DNA from: Riptortus pedestris
Lineage: Eukaryota > Arthropoda > Insecta > Hemiptera > Alydidae
DNA length: 64,000 nucleotides
Assembly (NCBI GenBank): GCA_019009955.1
Contig: CM032230.1
Span: 24,050,001 to 24,114,000 of the forward strand
Direction of reading: 5' to 3'
In this document: piece by piece, positions 1-12,869 of the stretch
How the letters are laid out: each line of letters begins with the position of its first letter
Numbering within the stretch: the first letter of the stretch is position 1
The notes under the pieces: model-generated
What the model was told of the DNA's origin: nothing
The model's database searches: none
What the model saw: the letters and a program-made list of their open reading frames with translations, nothing else
Translations under genes and position numbers: made by a program

Positions 1-16
1 GTCTATAAAAATATAA

Positions 17-50
17 GAAAAGTCTGTGACGCAGGGGCTGTCCGATGCTG
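17..50 (-). mobile_element. HINE-like element, hairpin-end remnant
   Basis: The stretch matches the hairpin end of the dispersed family described at 19314-20151 (AAAAGTCYGTSACGCAGGGGCTG), with the right arm of the hairpin decayed. Nothing recognisable of the element follows. From here to about 690 the sequence is AT-rich and I see no gene. Confidence 0.5.
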
Positions 51-690
51 CTAGTCTATGCTGAGCAAAGTTTTCACGTGCTGAATGTCATATAGATATT
101 ATCATTTCTCATTCTATTCTGCACTTCTCCTTTATTTAGTAAGGACCCAGGCAAGAAAAGATTCGAAATTTAACATAGACATGAGATATTTAGTGATATT
201 ATAGCTTTCAGCGTAAACTCCAAGGAAAGAATGGAGTTTCACTAAGCGATGAAATTGCAAAAAAAAATATATATAACCATATATTATATATAGGGTGAAA
301 TTTCTTGAACAGTTGTGAGGCATTACGTTATCGACAAGATTGATATCATCATATTTTTCGTTTCAATGCATAATATCCGTGAAATCAGCAATTTTATATT
401 GTACCCTTCCTCTTCACTCCTGGTTTTCGGATACTTTTGTAATATACTAGATAGGATCCGATGGAAAGTGTAAAAAAAGTGCGAAATATTTACAATGAAT
501 AACTGATAAAGTCAAATTAAACTGATAATCTCATTTTTTTTTTAAACTGTACGTAATAAAGCACACGCATGTCGCACATGTTTCACATTGCCAAATATTA
601 ATAAATAATAACTAGCAAAATAAAATTAAACGACAAATGATTTAGCGAGTGACGAATATTTTAAACGGGTGTTCTAAAGATTTATTCATT

Positions 691-1657
691 ACTAGCTCAG
701 ATACCCGGCTTCGCTCGGGAATTCACTTGAGGCTGAATGGTGATGGTATATTTTTGGCAAGGCTTTACTTTTCACGACATTTACCCGTCCCAGTGTTTAG
801 GGTTAACACCCGTCGTTTCTGTGGATTTGTTAATAATGAAATTAATTTTTTATGTAAGACTTCACTGTCCTGCATATTGTCATATTTCCCGTTTCCTGTG
901 CATTATGCATAGATTTGAATTATTAAGGAGAAAATATTGACATAGATTTGAATTAATTTTTTAAGGTGAGGTACCTGGTAGTTCATATTGAAAAGAAGTG
1001 TTGAGGAAATTCCTCTAAATAACAAAATAAACAATTTTTTTTATGTGCATATTTGGTGAAACCCCAATAGGAAATCACTATTATTAATTTCAGGCCTCCC
1101 TTATAACCCCCACTCCTGCCCGTCCCTAGAAATGTTAGTATGGCTTATTATAAGGAAAGCGTTAGTGCTAATACACATACCGAGTTTGGTTTAGTTCGGT
1201 TGAGTCTTTTGTGCCAAATAAAATTGTTGACTCCCACTATAGGTTTCAGCGTATACCTCGTTTATAATTCGGTATACGAAAAAAGTGTATATAACAAAAG
1301 TTACTCTAAACAACAAAATAAACAACTTTTGTTATGTTCATATTTGCCGAAAAACCAATAGGAAACGAAATATCGCTATTTTTAATTTCTGGCTTCCCTT
1401 ATAAACCCCACTCCTATTTGTCCCAGAGGATATTAATATAGCCTAAAGTCTAAGTTGGGTTAGTAGTAATATACATACCAAGTTTCATAAAATTCGGTTC
1501 AGCCGTTTATGCGTGAAAAGGTAACAAACAAACAAACAAACAGACACCAAAGAAACAAAATGCAGTTATGGTGTCTATGACATGTGAAACGAAAAGTTAT
1601 CGTGAAATTTCGCGAAAAAAATCAATGTACAGACAGAGGTTACAATTTTATATATAT
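691..1657 (+). mobile_element. RTE-like repeat, copy 1
   Basis: It begins with ACTAGCTCAGATACCCGGCT and ends in a block containing TTTCATAAAATTCGGTTCAGC, GCGTGAAAAGGTAACAAACA and a short TATA tail. That tail resembles the 3' ends of RTE-clade LINEs and their derivatives in many invertebrates (recalled, not searched). No reverse transcriptase frame remains. A second copy starts at the next base, so the two lie head to tail. Short open frames inside are chance. Confidence 0.6.
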
Positions 1658-3230
1658 ACTAGCTCAGATACCCGGCTTCGCTCGGGAATTCATATGAGGC
1701 TTAATGGTGATGGTATTTTTTTTGGCAAAGCTTTACTTTGCACAATATTTTGACATTTACCCGTCCCAGTGTTTAGTTTAAATACCCGTCGTTTCTGTGG
1801 ATTTGTTAATAATAAAATTATTTTTTTATGTAAGACTTCACTGTTCTACATATTGTCATATTTCCCGTTTCCTGTGCATTATGCATAGATTTGAATTATT
1901 AAGCACAAAATATGAACATACATTTGAATTAGTTTTTCCCGGTGAGGTACCTTGTAGTTCCAAAGAATTGTTGAGCAAATTTCACTAAATAATAAAATAA
2001 ACCACTTCGTTATGTGCATATTTGCCGAAACCCCAATAGGAGACAAAATATCACTCTCCCTTACAACCCCCACTCCTGCCCGTCCCTAGAAATGTTAGTA
2101 TGGCTTATTATAAGGAAGACGTTAGTGCTAATTCACATACCCAGTTTGGTTTAGTTCGGTTGAGTCTTTTGTGCCAAATAAAATTGTTGACTTCTGCTAT
2201 CACTTTTTGGCGTATAACGCCTTTATAATTAGGTATACGACAAAAGTGTATATGACAAAAGTTTCTCTAAATAACAAAATAAACCACTTTTGTTATGTGC
2301 ATATTTGCCAAAACCCCAATAGGAAACGAAATATCACTATTTTTAATTTCAGGCCTCCCTATAACCCCCACTCCTGCCCGTCCCTAGAAATGTTAGTATG
2401 GCTTATTATAATGAAGACGTTAGTGCTAATTTACATCCCAGTTTGGTTTAGTTCGGTTGAGTCTTATGTGCCAAATAAAATTGTTGACTTCTGCTATCAC
2501 TTTTTGGCGTATAACGCCTTTATAATTAGGTATACGACAAAAGTGTATATGACAAAAGTTTCTCTAAATAACAAAATAAACCACTTTTGTTATGTGCATA
2601 TTTGCCAAAACCCCAATAGGAAACGAAATATCACTATTTTTAATTTCAGGCCTCCCTATAACCCCCACTCCTGCCCGTCCCTAGAAATGTTAGTATGGCT
2701 TATTATAAGGAAGACGTTAGTGCTAATTCACATACCCAGTTTGGTTTAGTTCGGTTGAGTCTTTTGTGCCAAATAAAATTGTTGACTTCTGCTATCACTT
2801 TTTGGCGTATAACGCCTTTATAATTAGGTATACGACAAAAGTGTATATGACAAAAGTTTCTCTAAATAACAAAATAAACCACTTTTGTTATGTGCATATT
2901 TGCCAAAAACCCAATAGGATACGAAATATCACTATTTTTAATTTCAGGCCTCCCTTATAACCCCCACTCCTGTTCGTCTCAGAGGATATTAATATAGCCT
3001 AAAGTCTAAGTTGGGTTTGTAGTAATATACATAGCAAGTTTCATAAAATTCGGTTCAGCCGTTTATGCGTGAAAAGGCAACAAACAAATAAACAAAGAAA
3101 CAGACTCCAAAGAAACGAAATGCAGTTATGGTGTCTATGACAAGTGGAACGAAAAGTTATGGTGAAATTTCGCGAAAATAATCAATGTACAGACAGAGGT
3201 TACAATTTTATATATATATAGATATAGATA
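1658..3230 (+). mobile_element. RTE-like repeat, copy 2, expanded
   Basis: It has the same first bases and the same tail (AAACGAAATGCAGTTATGGT, then TATATATAGATATAGATA) as copy 1, but is about 600 bp longer because an internal segment is tandemly multiplied (2075-2975). No coding potential is recognised. Confidence 0.6.
2075..2975 (+). repeat. Tandem array, 297-298 bp unit, about three copies
   Basis: The landmark AATGTTAGTATGGCTTATTA recurs at 2091, 2389 and 2686, giving unit lengths of 298 and 297 bp. The units are almost identical. A more diverged single unit lies in copy 1 from about 1131. The near-identity suggests recent expansion inside the repeat. The 192-codon open frame here (2171-2749) simply reads through repeated units and is not a gene. 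Confidence 0.85.
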
Positions 3231-4868
3231 AGTCTGGTCACTGACCGCTCTCCCATCAATCTAGGTGGGAAAACGTTCTCAAGGCAATGCAATGTATTGC
3301 CTTCGACTTGAAAAAGGAACTAGGGAAGAACATAATCATCACGTGGATCAAAATCAAAAGTGGAGAGATCTCTAATAAAGCTTCTAATTGTTAGAGAACC
3401 ATTCCTCCGTTGCCTGCAAATGTTGACGCGTGGATGTCATTTACAAGTGTCGGTGACGGAAAGACGCTTTCCGTTGGGTGGTTATTAAAACTAAATGAAA
3501 GATTTCTCATTAACGTTTGTATTTATTCACGTAATATTCACGGCGGTATTAAGTCTTACCAGTTTGTAGATTTATCTAAAACTGCACGTGGGAAATCTGT
3601 TTAATTTACGCAGCCCCTGGTGACGGGCATTTTCTTTACGTACGTTCCTTCTTGCAGCACTGATATGGCAAAGTGAGACGCTCGACGTGATGGAAGGTTT
3701 TGATGAATTACAGCAAACGGTTGGCCTTTGAGACCCTCCTTGCATTATTTCTGAGAATATTTGGGGATTGTGTGTGCACATACATAACGTGTACACACAT
3801 ACCACTAGCGCACGGAAGCTTTGTGTGCCTGAGATATGACAAAACATGTATTTATATATGAAAACAAAATAAGGAAGGGAGAGCAGCAAGGCCTCTCGTC
3901 TGCACGAGCATAACCCGTTTCATTATTTGCTGCAGTCAAGGCCACTTATTCCGGGCTCCTTTAGCTTCTATCTTGGCCAAGTTCCAGCCGACCAGTGCGA
4001 TAACCCAATAGAAGCCATTTGATAGTCATACTCCCGTTTGTTGCTTGTCGTCGGGGATTGGGTGTAGCTTTTAGGATTCATTCATTCTCTATTAGCCATT
4101 CTTAAGACTACTACCTTTACATGGGAACATTGCCTCACTATGTCAATAAATCACTACGATTGAGTGACGTTTTGTAAACAGAGTGACATAATTGATCCCT
4201 ATTAAATAAAACTAAGGTTATGATTTGGTCTTTGAAATTTCTGAACACAGACTTAAAGTATACACTATTTATTGTGAAAACAATACGCAAGAAAATCAAC
4301 AAATCCTTGCCAACAGCATTCCTGTTAACTTGCTAAGAGGGCTTCTTTCGTGATGATCTGTTTATAAACGCATAATAGTTTTCCTACATCAAGGCACTAC
4401 AATCTGATATTTCTTGAACAAAAGTGTGAATTAATTAACTATAAATAAAATTTGAATTTAGAAAAAAAAGAAGATGTAAATGTAAATTTAAGTGAGATAA
4501 CAGAAACAGGCCTCTATTTTCTTCTTGATCTTCCGAGTTCAGGCTAGGCTTCAGGCTGTTCTTATTGGGGACGTCCCAAGATGAATGCATGAGAGTCCGG
4601 TATCTTCTCGATATGGATAATTTCGTCCAAAGGAATAAAACTTAGACTTTCGGGGGTTAGATAATTATATGCTTAATCTTAAGACTAAAATGCCATATAT
4701 TATACTAGTTGAGAAAATGTCAAGCAAACCACTAATAATTGATTCAGTGCCACCGAATGACGGCAACCTTTCGAACAATGTTAAAGAGGGAGGGAGAAAA
4801 AAGAAATATAGAAAATTTTGCAATGAGGAGCACTTTGTATCTTGGATACAGAATTTCGAAAATGAAAT
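3231..4868. other. No gene recognised
   Basis: This is mostly low-complexity or unique AT-rich DNA. One HINE-like hairpin end lies at 3577-3634 (CACGTGGGAAATCTG, then ACGCAGCCCCTG). A 73-codon frame at 4669-4890 is Lys/Asn-rich, runs to the edge of a HINE fragment, and has no recognisable domain, so I do not call it. Confidence 0.5.
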
Positions 4869-4888
4869 CAATAAGCCTAATTCCCTCT

Positions 4889-5075
4889 AGGTTGCACTCA
4901 TGACGCGATTTCCGAAATATTTCTTCAAATGTCCATCGATCTTACCCAGGTGTCCATTCAAAACTGTATGTATATATATTATATATATATAACAGGTACT
5001 GTTACAAGACCTGATTGAAAGATTTGTCTGTTCACGCTCTTGCGGTCCAAACTTTAGTTTGCAAATACGTTCGCG
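4889..5075 (+). mobile_element. HINE-like element, 5' fragment
   Basis: It carries GTTGCACTCATGACGCGATT, CAAATGTCCATCGATC, a short (TA)n and the degraded block that follows the microsatellite in other copies (CTCTTGCGGTCC). The interior and the hairpin end are missing. Confidence 0.6.
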
Positions 5076-6050
5076 GGCCGCTTTTAAAAGTAGTGCATTT
5101 TAAAGTAGTGTTCATAATTTATAAGATATCAGACATGAAACTATATGGCAATGTAATTATAATACAATTTATTAAAATAACAAAATGAAATGAAAAAAAT
5201 AGGTACAACATTATAATTAAATCGTAAAAATTAAATCCTTCATTTAGGCATTAAACAACTGGGAAATACACTAGATATGAAAAACGTTTAATTATTTAGG
5301 CATATTTTATTTGTAAAAGCCAATTAAATATTCATCTTTATTTAATACGGTGGATGTTTTGGAAAAAAAAAAAATAACAGTATTCGATTAAACTACTACA
5401 ATGTACGCATTCACAAACTCGAAATTCATTGACCTGATTCTGGTTAAGGTTATGTTTTTAATTATGGCTTAGTAATGGAATTAATCCCTTTCTTAAGATA
5501 ATCCTTGTAAGTCTGTGACTTAAGAAGATAATACCTGTCAGTGGCCTGTCTGACCTGGGGAAGGTAAGACACTATGAGTTCTTGGAGAGCACAGAAACTT
5601 GAGTCGACCCCCTTACTAACGTTCGTTTCTTCTAATCAACACATAGTCCATGCATATGGAAGTATCTCAAGGTGAGATTCAATTGTTTGACTTGGATAGT
5701 ATATCTTTTACGAATTTAATTCGTTTAAATTAATTAAAAGGCAATAAATTAGACTTAAATGAAATTCAGTACCCCAAAAACATTTTTGACTGTATTAAAA
5801 ATAGTTTTTTTTTATGGTTAGAGAGGTAGCATTAAAATCAACAGAAATCAAGAGTTACAGTGGGGTTTAGCTAATGCGAGACTAACCTGTCTCCTTTTAA
5901 AGCCTGTAAATAAACTTTTATAAGTTACCACATTTTTTGCGCAAAAGAACGGCCACGCTTATGATATTAAATTCTAGCCCTTCATTAAACCACTCCTAGC
6001 CATATTTCAACCATTAACACACCTGTTACGACGAAAATGAAGTCCATTCA

Positions 6051-6094
<44 letters not shown>

Positions 6095-7800
6095 AATATA
6101 TACACATATGTGTGTGTTTGTGTGTGTGTATTTGTTTGTAGTTATTTTTGTTTGATCGGTACTAAACTTGATGTTTAACATTTTATAAACAACTAAAGAT
6201 TAAGTTCATTAAAGCCTGAAATTCGACCTGTGGGTGGGGAGTTTTCAGTCTTCAGTAACCCACCTATTTTAGTTATCGCACTTTAAAAAGTTCGTCACGC
6301 AGGTGCTGCATTAGCTAAGTAGATTTCCCACGGAAGTCAAGTATTTGATTTATCTTAGAAAGTTAGAGTCCAATGAAAACAATATTTCAATATTTAAATA
6401 CTGCTTTTCATTATATAAAAGAGTATTTTTTATGTGACATGAGTAGAAGTGCAAAATGCAAATATCTCTGTTAATATTGAAGTTAGAGAATAAACGTATA
6501 TAACAATATAGAAAGTTGCATCAATTTTGCTCCCTAAGAAATATATTTGAAATTAATAATATCAAATAGAGGAGATATTAGATAAGTAATATCTTATTGC
6601 CACTCTTTTATACCTCTCCGCTAAATGTTACGTTTTTTAAGATTTTGGAGATTATGTATGTTTTGGGAATATAAATATATATTCATTTATGTTTATTGAA
6701 TATATTTTTTATTATGAAAACAGTAAAAATAAATTGATTTCTTTTAATTGTATGTATACACTGATGATTAGGTACTATTTCGAAGGAGTTCATAATTTTT
6801 AATTATTTTGAAAGCAAAACATTTATTCACTACGATAGTGATTATAAACCATTTGTTTAAATATTTTTATATTTTTGTGTGAGCCTTATAACTCTTTACA
6901 TTTTCAGAAAACTTGGAAAAGACACTTGGAAAAAATTATTGTAATGGTGTAGTATTATGGTAGAATATGAAATAATACAATATATAATAAATAATTAAGG
7001 ACATCTCGATGGATTAAGGCTTTAAAAAACTATTATAAACCTCAATACGGAAAGTCGAACCTACTGTTTTAAATAAAATATATTCCGATAACTTGGTAAG
7101 AGATATTTTATGGAAAATAGGTGTCTTAATGGCGTTGTATCTATTAGTTCTTGTAGCATTTTTTCTTTAAAAAAATTCCTTTACTTTCAGACTGCTAAAA
7201 CAAAGGAAAGCAAATAAATTATGTAAATGTTTTTCATAACTACCGCTGAGTATAAATCTGTTTTTTAATACTTATTAAAAAGTATTTATTAGTTTCAGTT
7301 CTATGTATAAAATATATAAATTGTAATCACTATTGTTGTAAGGTTTCAGTAATTGACCTTCTGCCCTTTCAGCGTAGTGAATATGGATTAAAGGTTATGC
7401 AACATAAAATTATAATGTTGTTTAAACGAACGTGTAAGAGCAAAATAAATTTAACAGAATGTGTTCGTGCAAGTAGTTTATAATTAGGAATGAAAATATT
7501 TTGACTCCCCGATTTGACAATGACAGTATTTGCTCACATTTGTATATATGTACATAGGTGGTACTGAATCAAAAGGTCCCCAACGCAGATGATGTAATCT
7601 CAATTTTGTCGTATATTTCTCCCGAGATAAGAAATCTATGTAAACACGACTTGAAATTGAAGTTGGACATAAGATACTTTAGTGGATACAGTAGCCTTAA
7701 ATGAAAGTAGAAGTAATAGTTTAATGAAAGCTGGAAACAAAAAAAAAATAAATGACTCGGCTATTACTGGAATTAGTAACTTTGTATAACAACAATTGTA
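5076..7800. other. AT-rich stretch without a recognised gene
   Basis: No open frame of interest. It contains a (TA)n/(TG)n microsatellite at 6056-6131 and a minus-strand HINE-like hairpin end at 6284-6345 (AAAAAGTTCGTCACGCAGGTGCTGC). The rest is AT-rich and unassigned. Confidence 0.5.
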
Positions 7801-8058
7801 GTCAATGTAAGGATCAAAAAGGTCAAACACCTCCACTCTTAATACTTCTATATTACAGGCAAAATACTTTCGGGGCGAACCGTCCCATCTTCGGTGCTCT
7901 AGAGCTGGTCCCTATCCCCTAGAGCAGTCTCGCCTGAGATGTCGGCTCAATAGGGACCAACTCTAGAGCACTAATGATGGGACGGTTCGCCCCGAAAGTA
8001 CTTTGCCTGTAATAAAGAAGTATTAAGAGTGTAGGTGTTTGTTCTTTTTGATCCTTCC
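7801..8058. repeat. Long inverted repeat, about 105 bp arms
   Basis: The left arm (about 7811-7915) and right arm (about 7950-8055) are reverse complements at roughly 90% by eye, around a loop of about 30 bases. Shared landmarks are ACTTTCGGGGCGAACCGTCC on the left and GGACGGTTCGCCCCGAAAGT on the right. It is more GC-rich than its surroundings. It could be a foldback-type MITE or two inverted copies of a short element. A transcript would form a long hairpin. Confidence 0.8.
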
Positions 8059-8186
8059 GTTGACGATGGACCTCCACCAGCCAGCACAAATCCAGAACAA
8101 TTGTAGTGTTCGTTATATAACTTTTTCCGATCCAAAGGTACTTAGGTATTTGAACGACGTTTGTTTTCAAAATCTCCAAGGTGTGA

Positions 8187-8276
8187 GCGATGGACATTAC
8201 GAAGTCATTTTCCAAAAATCGGCTTATGAGCACAACCTCAATAGCTGTTTTCACTTAGGGAAATCGTCTAAAAATA
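8187..8276 (-). mobile_element. HINE-like element, palindrome-end fragment
   Basis: It reads GATGGACATT, TCATTTTCCAAAAATCG, GAGCACAACCTCAATAGCTG, then a decayed TTCACTTAGGGAAATCGTCT. This is the family's 5' end in reverse. It sits inside the 130-codon frame 8039-8431, one reason for rejecting that frame as a gene. Confidence 0.6.
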
Positions 8277-10040
8277 GCTTTCAGCTTGTACACCCGATCA
8301 CGAGAATTTCGAGAATCAAAATTACAGATTATTCACCACATTATATTACTATTGCGAACTCATTCGGAAAGGTTTCATTAACCGGGTATATTCTAAATAT
8401 TTACCAGCCCATGGACAAATCAATCAAATAGTTTTAGCCTCTCAAAATTAGCCTAATCTTTTAGGGGATTTTAAACTTTGTTATCTATGTATATTTAATT
8501 GATTTATTCACTCTGAAAGTTAATATAAATAAGGTAACTGGTTTATTTTAAACAAAATATATGTGTTGAAACAATATTTTTGAGTGTTTAATGGACGTTT
8601 TTGTTAGGACTATTTTAAAGTTGGTATGTCGATCTAATTTATACTTCATTTTTTTTAGGAGTTTGATATTTTGTCTGTTACATATTTATGCTTAGATATT
8701 CGAAATAAATAACTTCTGAAACTTCATACAAAACTGGTGGATTGTTTAAGACTCCTTTTTCAGCCACTAGCATATTTTATCAACTGAATCAATTCTTGTC
8801 AATTGTTAGTATTCAGTTTTATAATTTATTTACTTTTATTCTAAATTAGTACTTCAATGCTCCATATAACAAAGAGCTTCATTTTCTAATTCTTAATACA
8901 ATTGGCCCTTAATCGTGGTACATTTGGATCAATACTTGGTTGATTTATTTTTTTTCTTTTGCCTTTTCATTTTGAGCGAATAATGACTAGCTTATCTATT
9001 GAAGATATCTTAAAGGCTAGTGATAAATCAAGTTATCAACCGGCTTACGAGATATTGCGGAATTCACAACTAAGATAAACCTACGTGATTGTGTTCAAGA
9101 AAGAAAATATTTAAATTGTACGCCACCGCAATTATCTGAAATTAATCTATTTTCACAACTCTTATGACTTGCAGATTTCAAAATTCAAGCCAAATCTTAT
9201 TACTAATAATAATAAAAACAAATAAATTACAATCATATAACTTTTTTAAATATAAAATACAAATGTATATGCAATCTAAATAAATTTCGCAATGAAGACC
9301 GTTAACTTAAATGCCACATAAATTCTTCTTGTATCCTGGAAAATCGCTATAGAAGGTTTAGCTTATCTATTTGTTTTTTTGGGCAGTGGGTGGGAGGGCG
9401 GCTGGAGGTTAATGTCAACCTATTACTAGTGTTTCTTTTAAAATTAAAATCCGTTAAATCGCAGTGTTGTTGAAAACTTTATGAACAAAATAAACATCAT
9501 ATATTCTGTTTTTTATACATTTATTAGACATCATTGGGTAGAGATTTATTTAGAAGTTATAACATAAATTTTTAATAAGTTTTTGTTATGAATTAAATTC
9601 TGGTTCGAATACATTTTTCACTATGAATTTTTCGTTAAGATGCAATTCAGACTAATAGTACTATTATGTCAACACATTATTGGTATAAGTATAACAAGCC
9701 CATTTTATTATTAAGAGGTATATTAATTTTCTAAAGGCCTGTTTAAGAAATTAGCCTGTTATTACAGCCCTCCGAATGTATACTTTTGTAAAATTTTAAA
9801 TCAAATATTAAACCAAAGAGTTTTAGTTTTGAAGCAGTTAAACGTTCGCCAGTCAACTCATGGGCGAAGCCACATTGATATTGCCTCTTACAAATTTTCA
9901 AAAATTCTTTTAAGAAGTATTCCACTGTAAAGAAACAATCGAATCCAGGATTTATATATTGAAGCTGTTAATTATGGCTGTTAAGCACTTTATTTGATGT
10001 CTAAATATCAAATATTGTTCTGATTGAAATTTTAAGTTTT
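8277..10040. other. No gene recognised
   Basis: AT-rich, with only short chance frames. I see no repeat boundaries that I can define. Confidence 0.4.
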
Positions 10041-12322
10041 GATTTATTTATTTATTACGTAGAGCTCCGCAACTATGGCGACTTTGCTCTTCTTAGACAT
10101 GGGGGTAAACAAACCAAAAACAAAAAACAACACCAAACAACATAAACAAAATAACAGAAAATTGAACACGAAATAATATATAGAACAAAACTAAGGGAAC
10201 GCAACACAAAACAAAAGAAGAAACACGAACACAACATAGAAATAAAAACAGTCGGTAAATAAATAAGTGAAAAGAAAACTTGATAACTTTGAAACAAAAA
10301 CTAAATAGGTCTCTCTCTCACACACACACACACACACAAACATATAAGCAAGCACACACATTAAAAATTTTAAAATATGTAATTAAATAATCTGTAACTG
10401 CCCAATTGTTTTTAAATATGTCAGAATAGTAGCAATATGTGGGCTACCCTCAGTCAGTAGTTCGTTCAAGTCATGTGGAATGTTTAAGTAAGCTCGTAAT
10501 CTGCATTCTGTTAGTAGGTGTTTTATAGTTAGTCCAGTGTTGCAATGAGTACAAGTAGGCTTGTCTTTTCTGTTCATTATGTAAGAATGTGTCAGGTATG
10601 TATGTCCAATACGTCGTCTTGTGAGCACGACTTGGTCTCTTCTTGAATCTACTTACTGTCTCTTTGACCACCCAGTAACATTGCGTTTTATTTCCAATAG
10701 TTTGTTGTCAGTACGTAACCAGTGTTTTTGCCAGTCTTGGAATATTTTTGTTTGTACAATCTTGTTGAGGTCTGTTGGTGTTAGTGTAGTTATGTCGGTA
10801 GTAGTCATTTTTGTTGCTAGTTTTGCATGTTTGTCGATATCAGTCATTTGTTTAATGTCCTTGTGTCCGGGTAACCACAACATTTTAAAATTGCAAGTGT
10901 TTAGTGCGTGAATTAGTTCTAGTATTTTTGTAATTAGTGGGTGATTGGAGTAGATGTTTCCCATGGAAAGTAAAGAACTTAAAGAGTCTGTGCATAAAAT
11001 TACTTGGTGTGATCGATTTTCTAATTTTGAAAGTGCTAGTATAATGGCCTGTATTTCTGCAGTATGAGTACTTTATTCGTCATGTAGTATAACTTTGTAA
11101 ATTTTGTTTTTGATAGTAGTGGCTAAACCCGTTCTGTGTTCTGTCTTAGATCCGTGTGTGAAAATAAATAGAGTGTAAGGGGTTTGTGAAAACAGAGCCT
11201 TGAAAGATGTCAAATTAAAGTTTCAAGAAAGAAGGTTTTTTTGGTGGATTTTTGGTGTTGTGTTAGCTTTAAATCAATTTGATAGTTCTTTTCTCTCCCA
11301 GGGGGGAATGTAAGAGTAGTGTTACGGTACATTGGTACTTGATAAAAATCATGAATGTCGTTATTTTGAAGGAGGCGGATTTAAAGTTGTTTCTGTTTGG
11401 AACAGGTTTGAGAATATTTATTTAAAAATGTATTTACACATGGTTTGTCTAATGCCTTTGACTGGAATAAAAATTTAAAACGTTGCCGTCTATACTCCAG
11501 TGGGGGTTCTTCAGCTTGAACACATAAACTGTTAGTGGGACTTGATCAGAAAGCTCCTGTGGCGATTCTCAGTCCTGTGCAGAGAATGGTGTCAGAAGAT
11601 TTAATGTACTGCAGCTGGCAGAAGAATCAGTAATACAACCGTAATCCAGTACTTACCTTGTATAGGCACGATAAAATGTAAGCATAACAAAACTGTCAGC
11701 TCCCCACTGCGTATTGCTAAGTATTCTCGGCAAATTCAAGGATTTCTTGCAGTTTTTAAGGAGATTTTTTAAATGGGGTAACCATGTTAATTTTTTGTCT
11801 AGTGTGAGTCCTAAAAATTGTAAAATATTTGTGTATTTTATGTTAGTGTTATGGATATATAAATGAGGTGGAGTGATTGTTCGTTTTTTGGTGAAGATAA
11901 TGCATTTTGTTTTCTCCTCTGAAAATTTGAAACCAGTATTTAAGCACCACTGCTCTAACGAATTAATAGATAACTATATATGGTGTTGTGCATTATCAAT
12001 ATTGGAGAATGTGTGGTAAATTAGCAAATCATCAGCATACAGGCAATAAGATACTTCTTTGGATATACATGCAATGACTGAGTTTACAGCTATATTGAAC
12101 AAATTTGTACTCAGTACACCTCCTTGAGGCACTCCATTCTCCTGAAAAATATCCCAGATAAAGCAGTACCAATCCTCACCCTGAAAGTTCGCTGAGAAAG
12201 GTAATTTTTAAGAAATAAAATAACTTTGCCTTGAACTCCCCATTTAATCAGCCGCGATATTATGAGTCTCCTCCATACTCTGTCATATGCCTTCTCGAGA
12301 TCAAAGGACACAGCTAAGACCC

Positions 12323-12447
12323 TTTTAGCAGATTTCCCCTAAGGGAAATCAGCTATTGAGGTTGTACTCACGACGCGATTTTCGGAGGTTTTCTCAAGTG
12401 TCTATCGATCCTACCCAGGAGGTAACGAAAATCAGGTCCGTTCAAAA

Positions 12448-12511
<64 letters not shown>

Positions 12512-12869
12512 TAGAGTCTCGATTAACCGAGTTAATGTGGACCAGGATTACCTCGGATAAGAAAGATCTCTGATAACACGGATGGAGTAATAAAACAGCT
12601 TATACCATAAGTCAGATCAAAAAATTGTATAGAACCAATCATATTGAAAATTACATTTACTATGTTATTGTTCTATACATTTATCCTCTATCTTCAATAT
12701 TAGCCGAGATATTTGAATTTTTATTAAATGTGGGCCAATAACGAACGTTTCAGGCCAAAAGCTAGTTCGGGCCTAATTGTTCGGCTCTCGTATAGAGATT
12801 TCTCTATTGTATAGCTTCACGTGGGAAATCTGCTTAGTTTACGCAGCCTCTGCTTGACAGACTTTTTTT
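12323..12869 (+). mobile_element. HINE-like element inserted in the LINE
   Basis: It begins TTTTAGCAGATTTCCCCTAA, includes GAAATCAGCTATTGAGG and CGATCCTACCCAGGAGG, then a (TA)n run (12451-12507). The interior block follows, and the end is CACGTGGGAAATCTGCTTAG, ACGCAGCCTCTGC, ACTTTTTTT. It separates two parts of one LINE reverse transcriptase frame, so it arrived after the LINE. A pogo-like terminus replaces part of its interior (12509-12590). Confidence 0.8.
12509..12590 (+). mobile_element. Pogo/Tigger-like terminal fragment
   Basis: Directly after TA comes CAGTAGAGTCTCGATTAACC, followed by ACCTCGGATAA. This is the style of terminal inverted repeat seen in pogo/Tigger elements of the Tc1-mariner superfamily. 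No opposite terminus and no transposase are visible, so it is a solo end. Confidence 0.5.

Noticed and set aside
2171..2749. 192-codon open frame
   Set aside because: It reads across near-identical tandem units and encodes the same peptide twice; an artefact of the repeat.
4669..4890. 73-codon frame considered as a first ABCB exon
   Set aside because: Its possible donor (TTT|GTATCT) leaves phase 0, which does not fit exon 2; 26553-26653 fits exactly and is closer.
8039..8431. 130-codon frame that could look like a small gene
   Set aside because: Its start lies at the edge of the long inverted repeat and its middle is a HINE-like fragment; no domain is recognisable.
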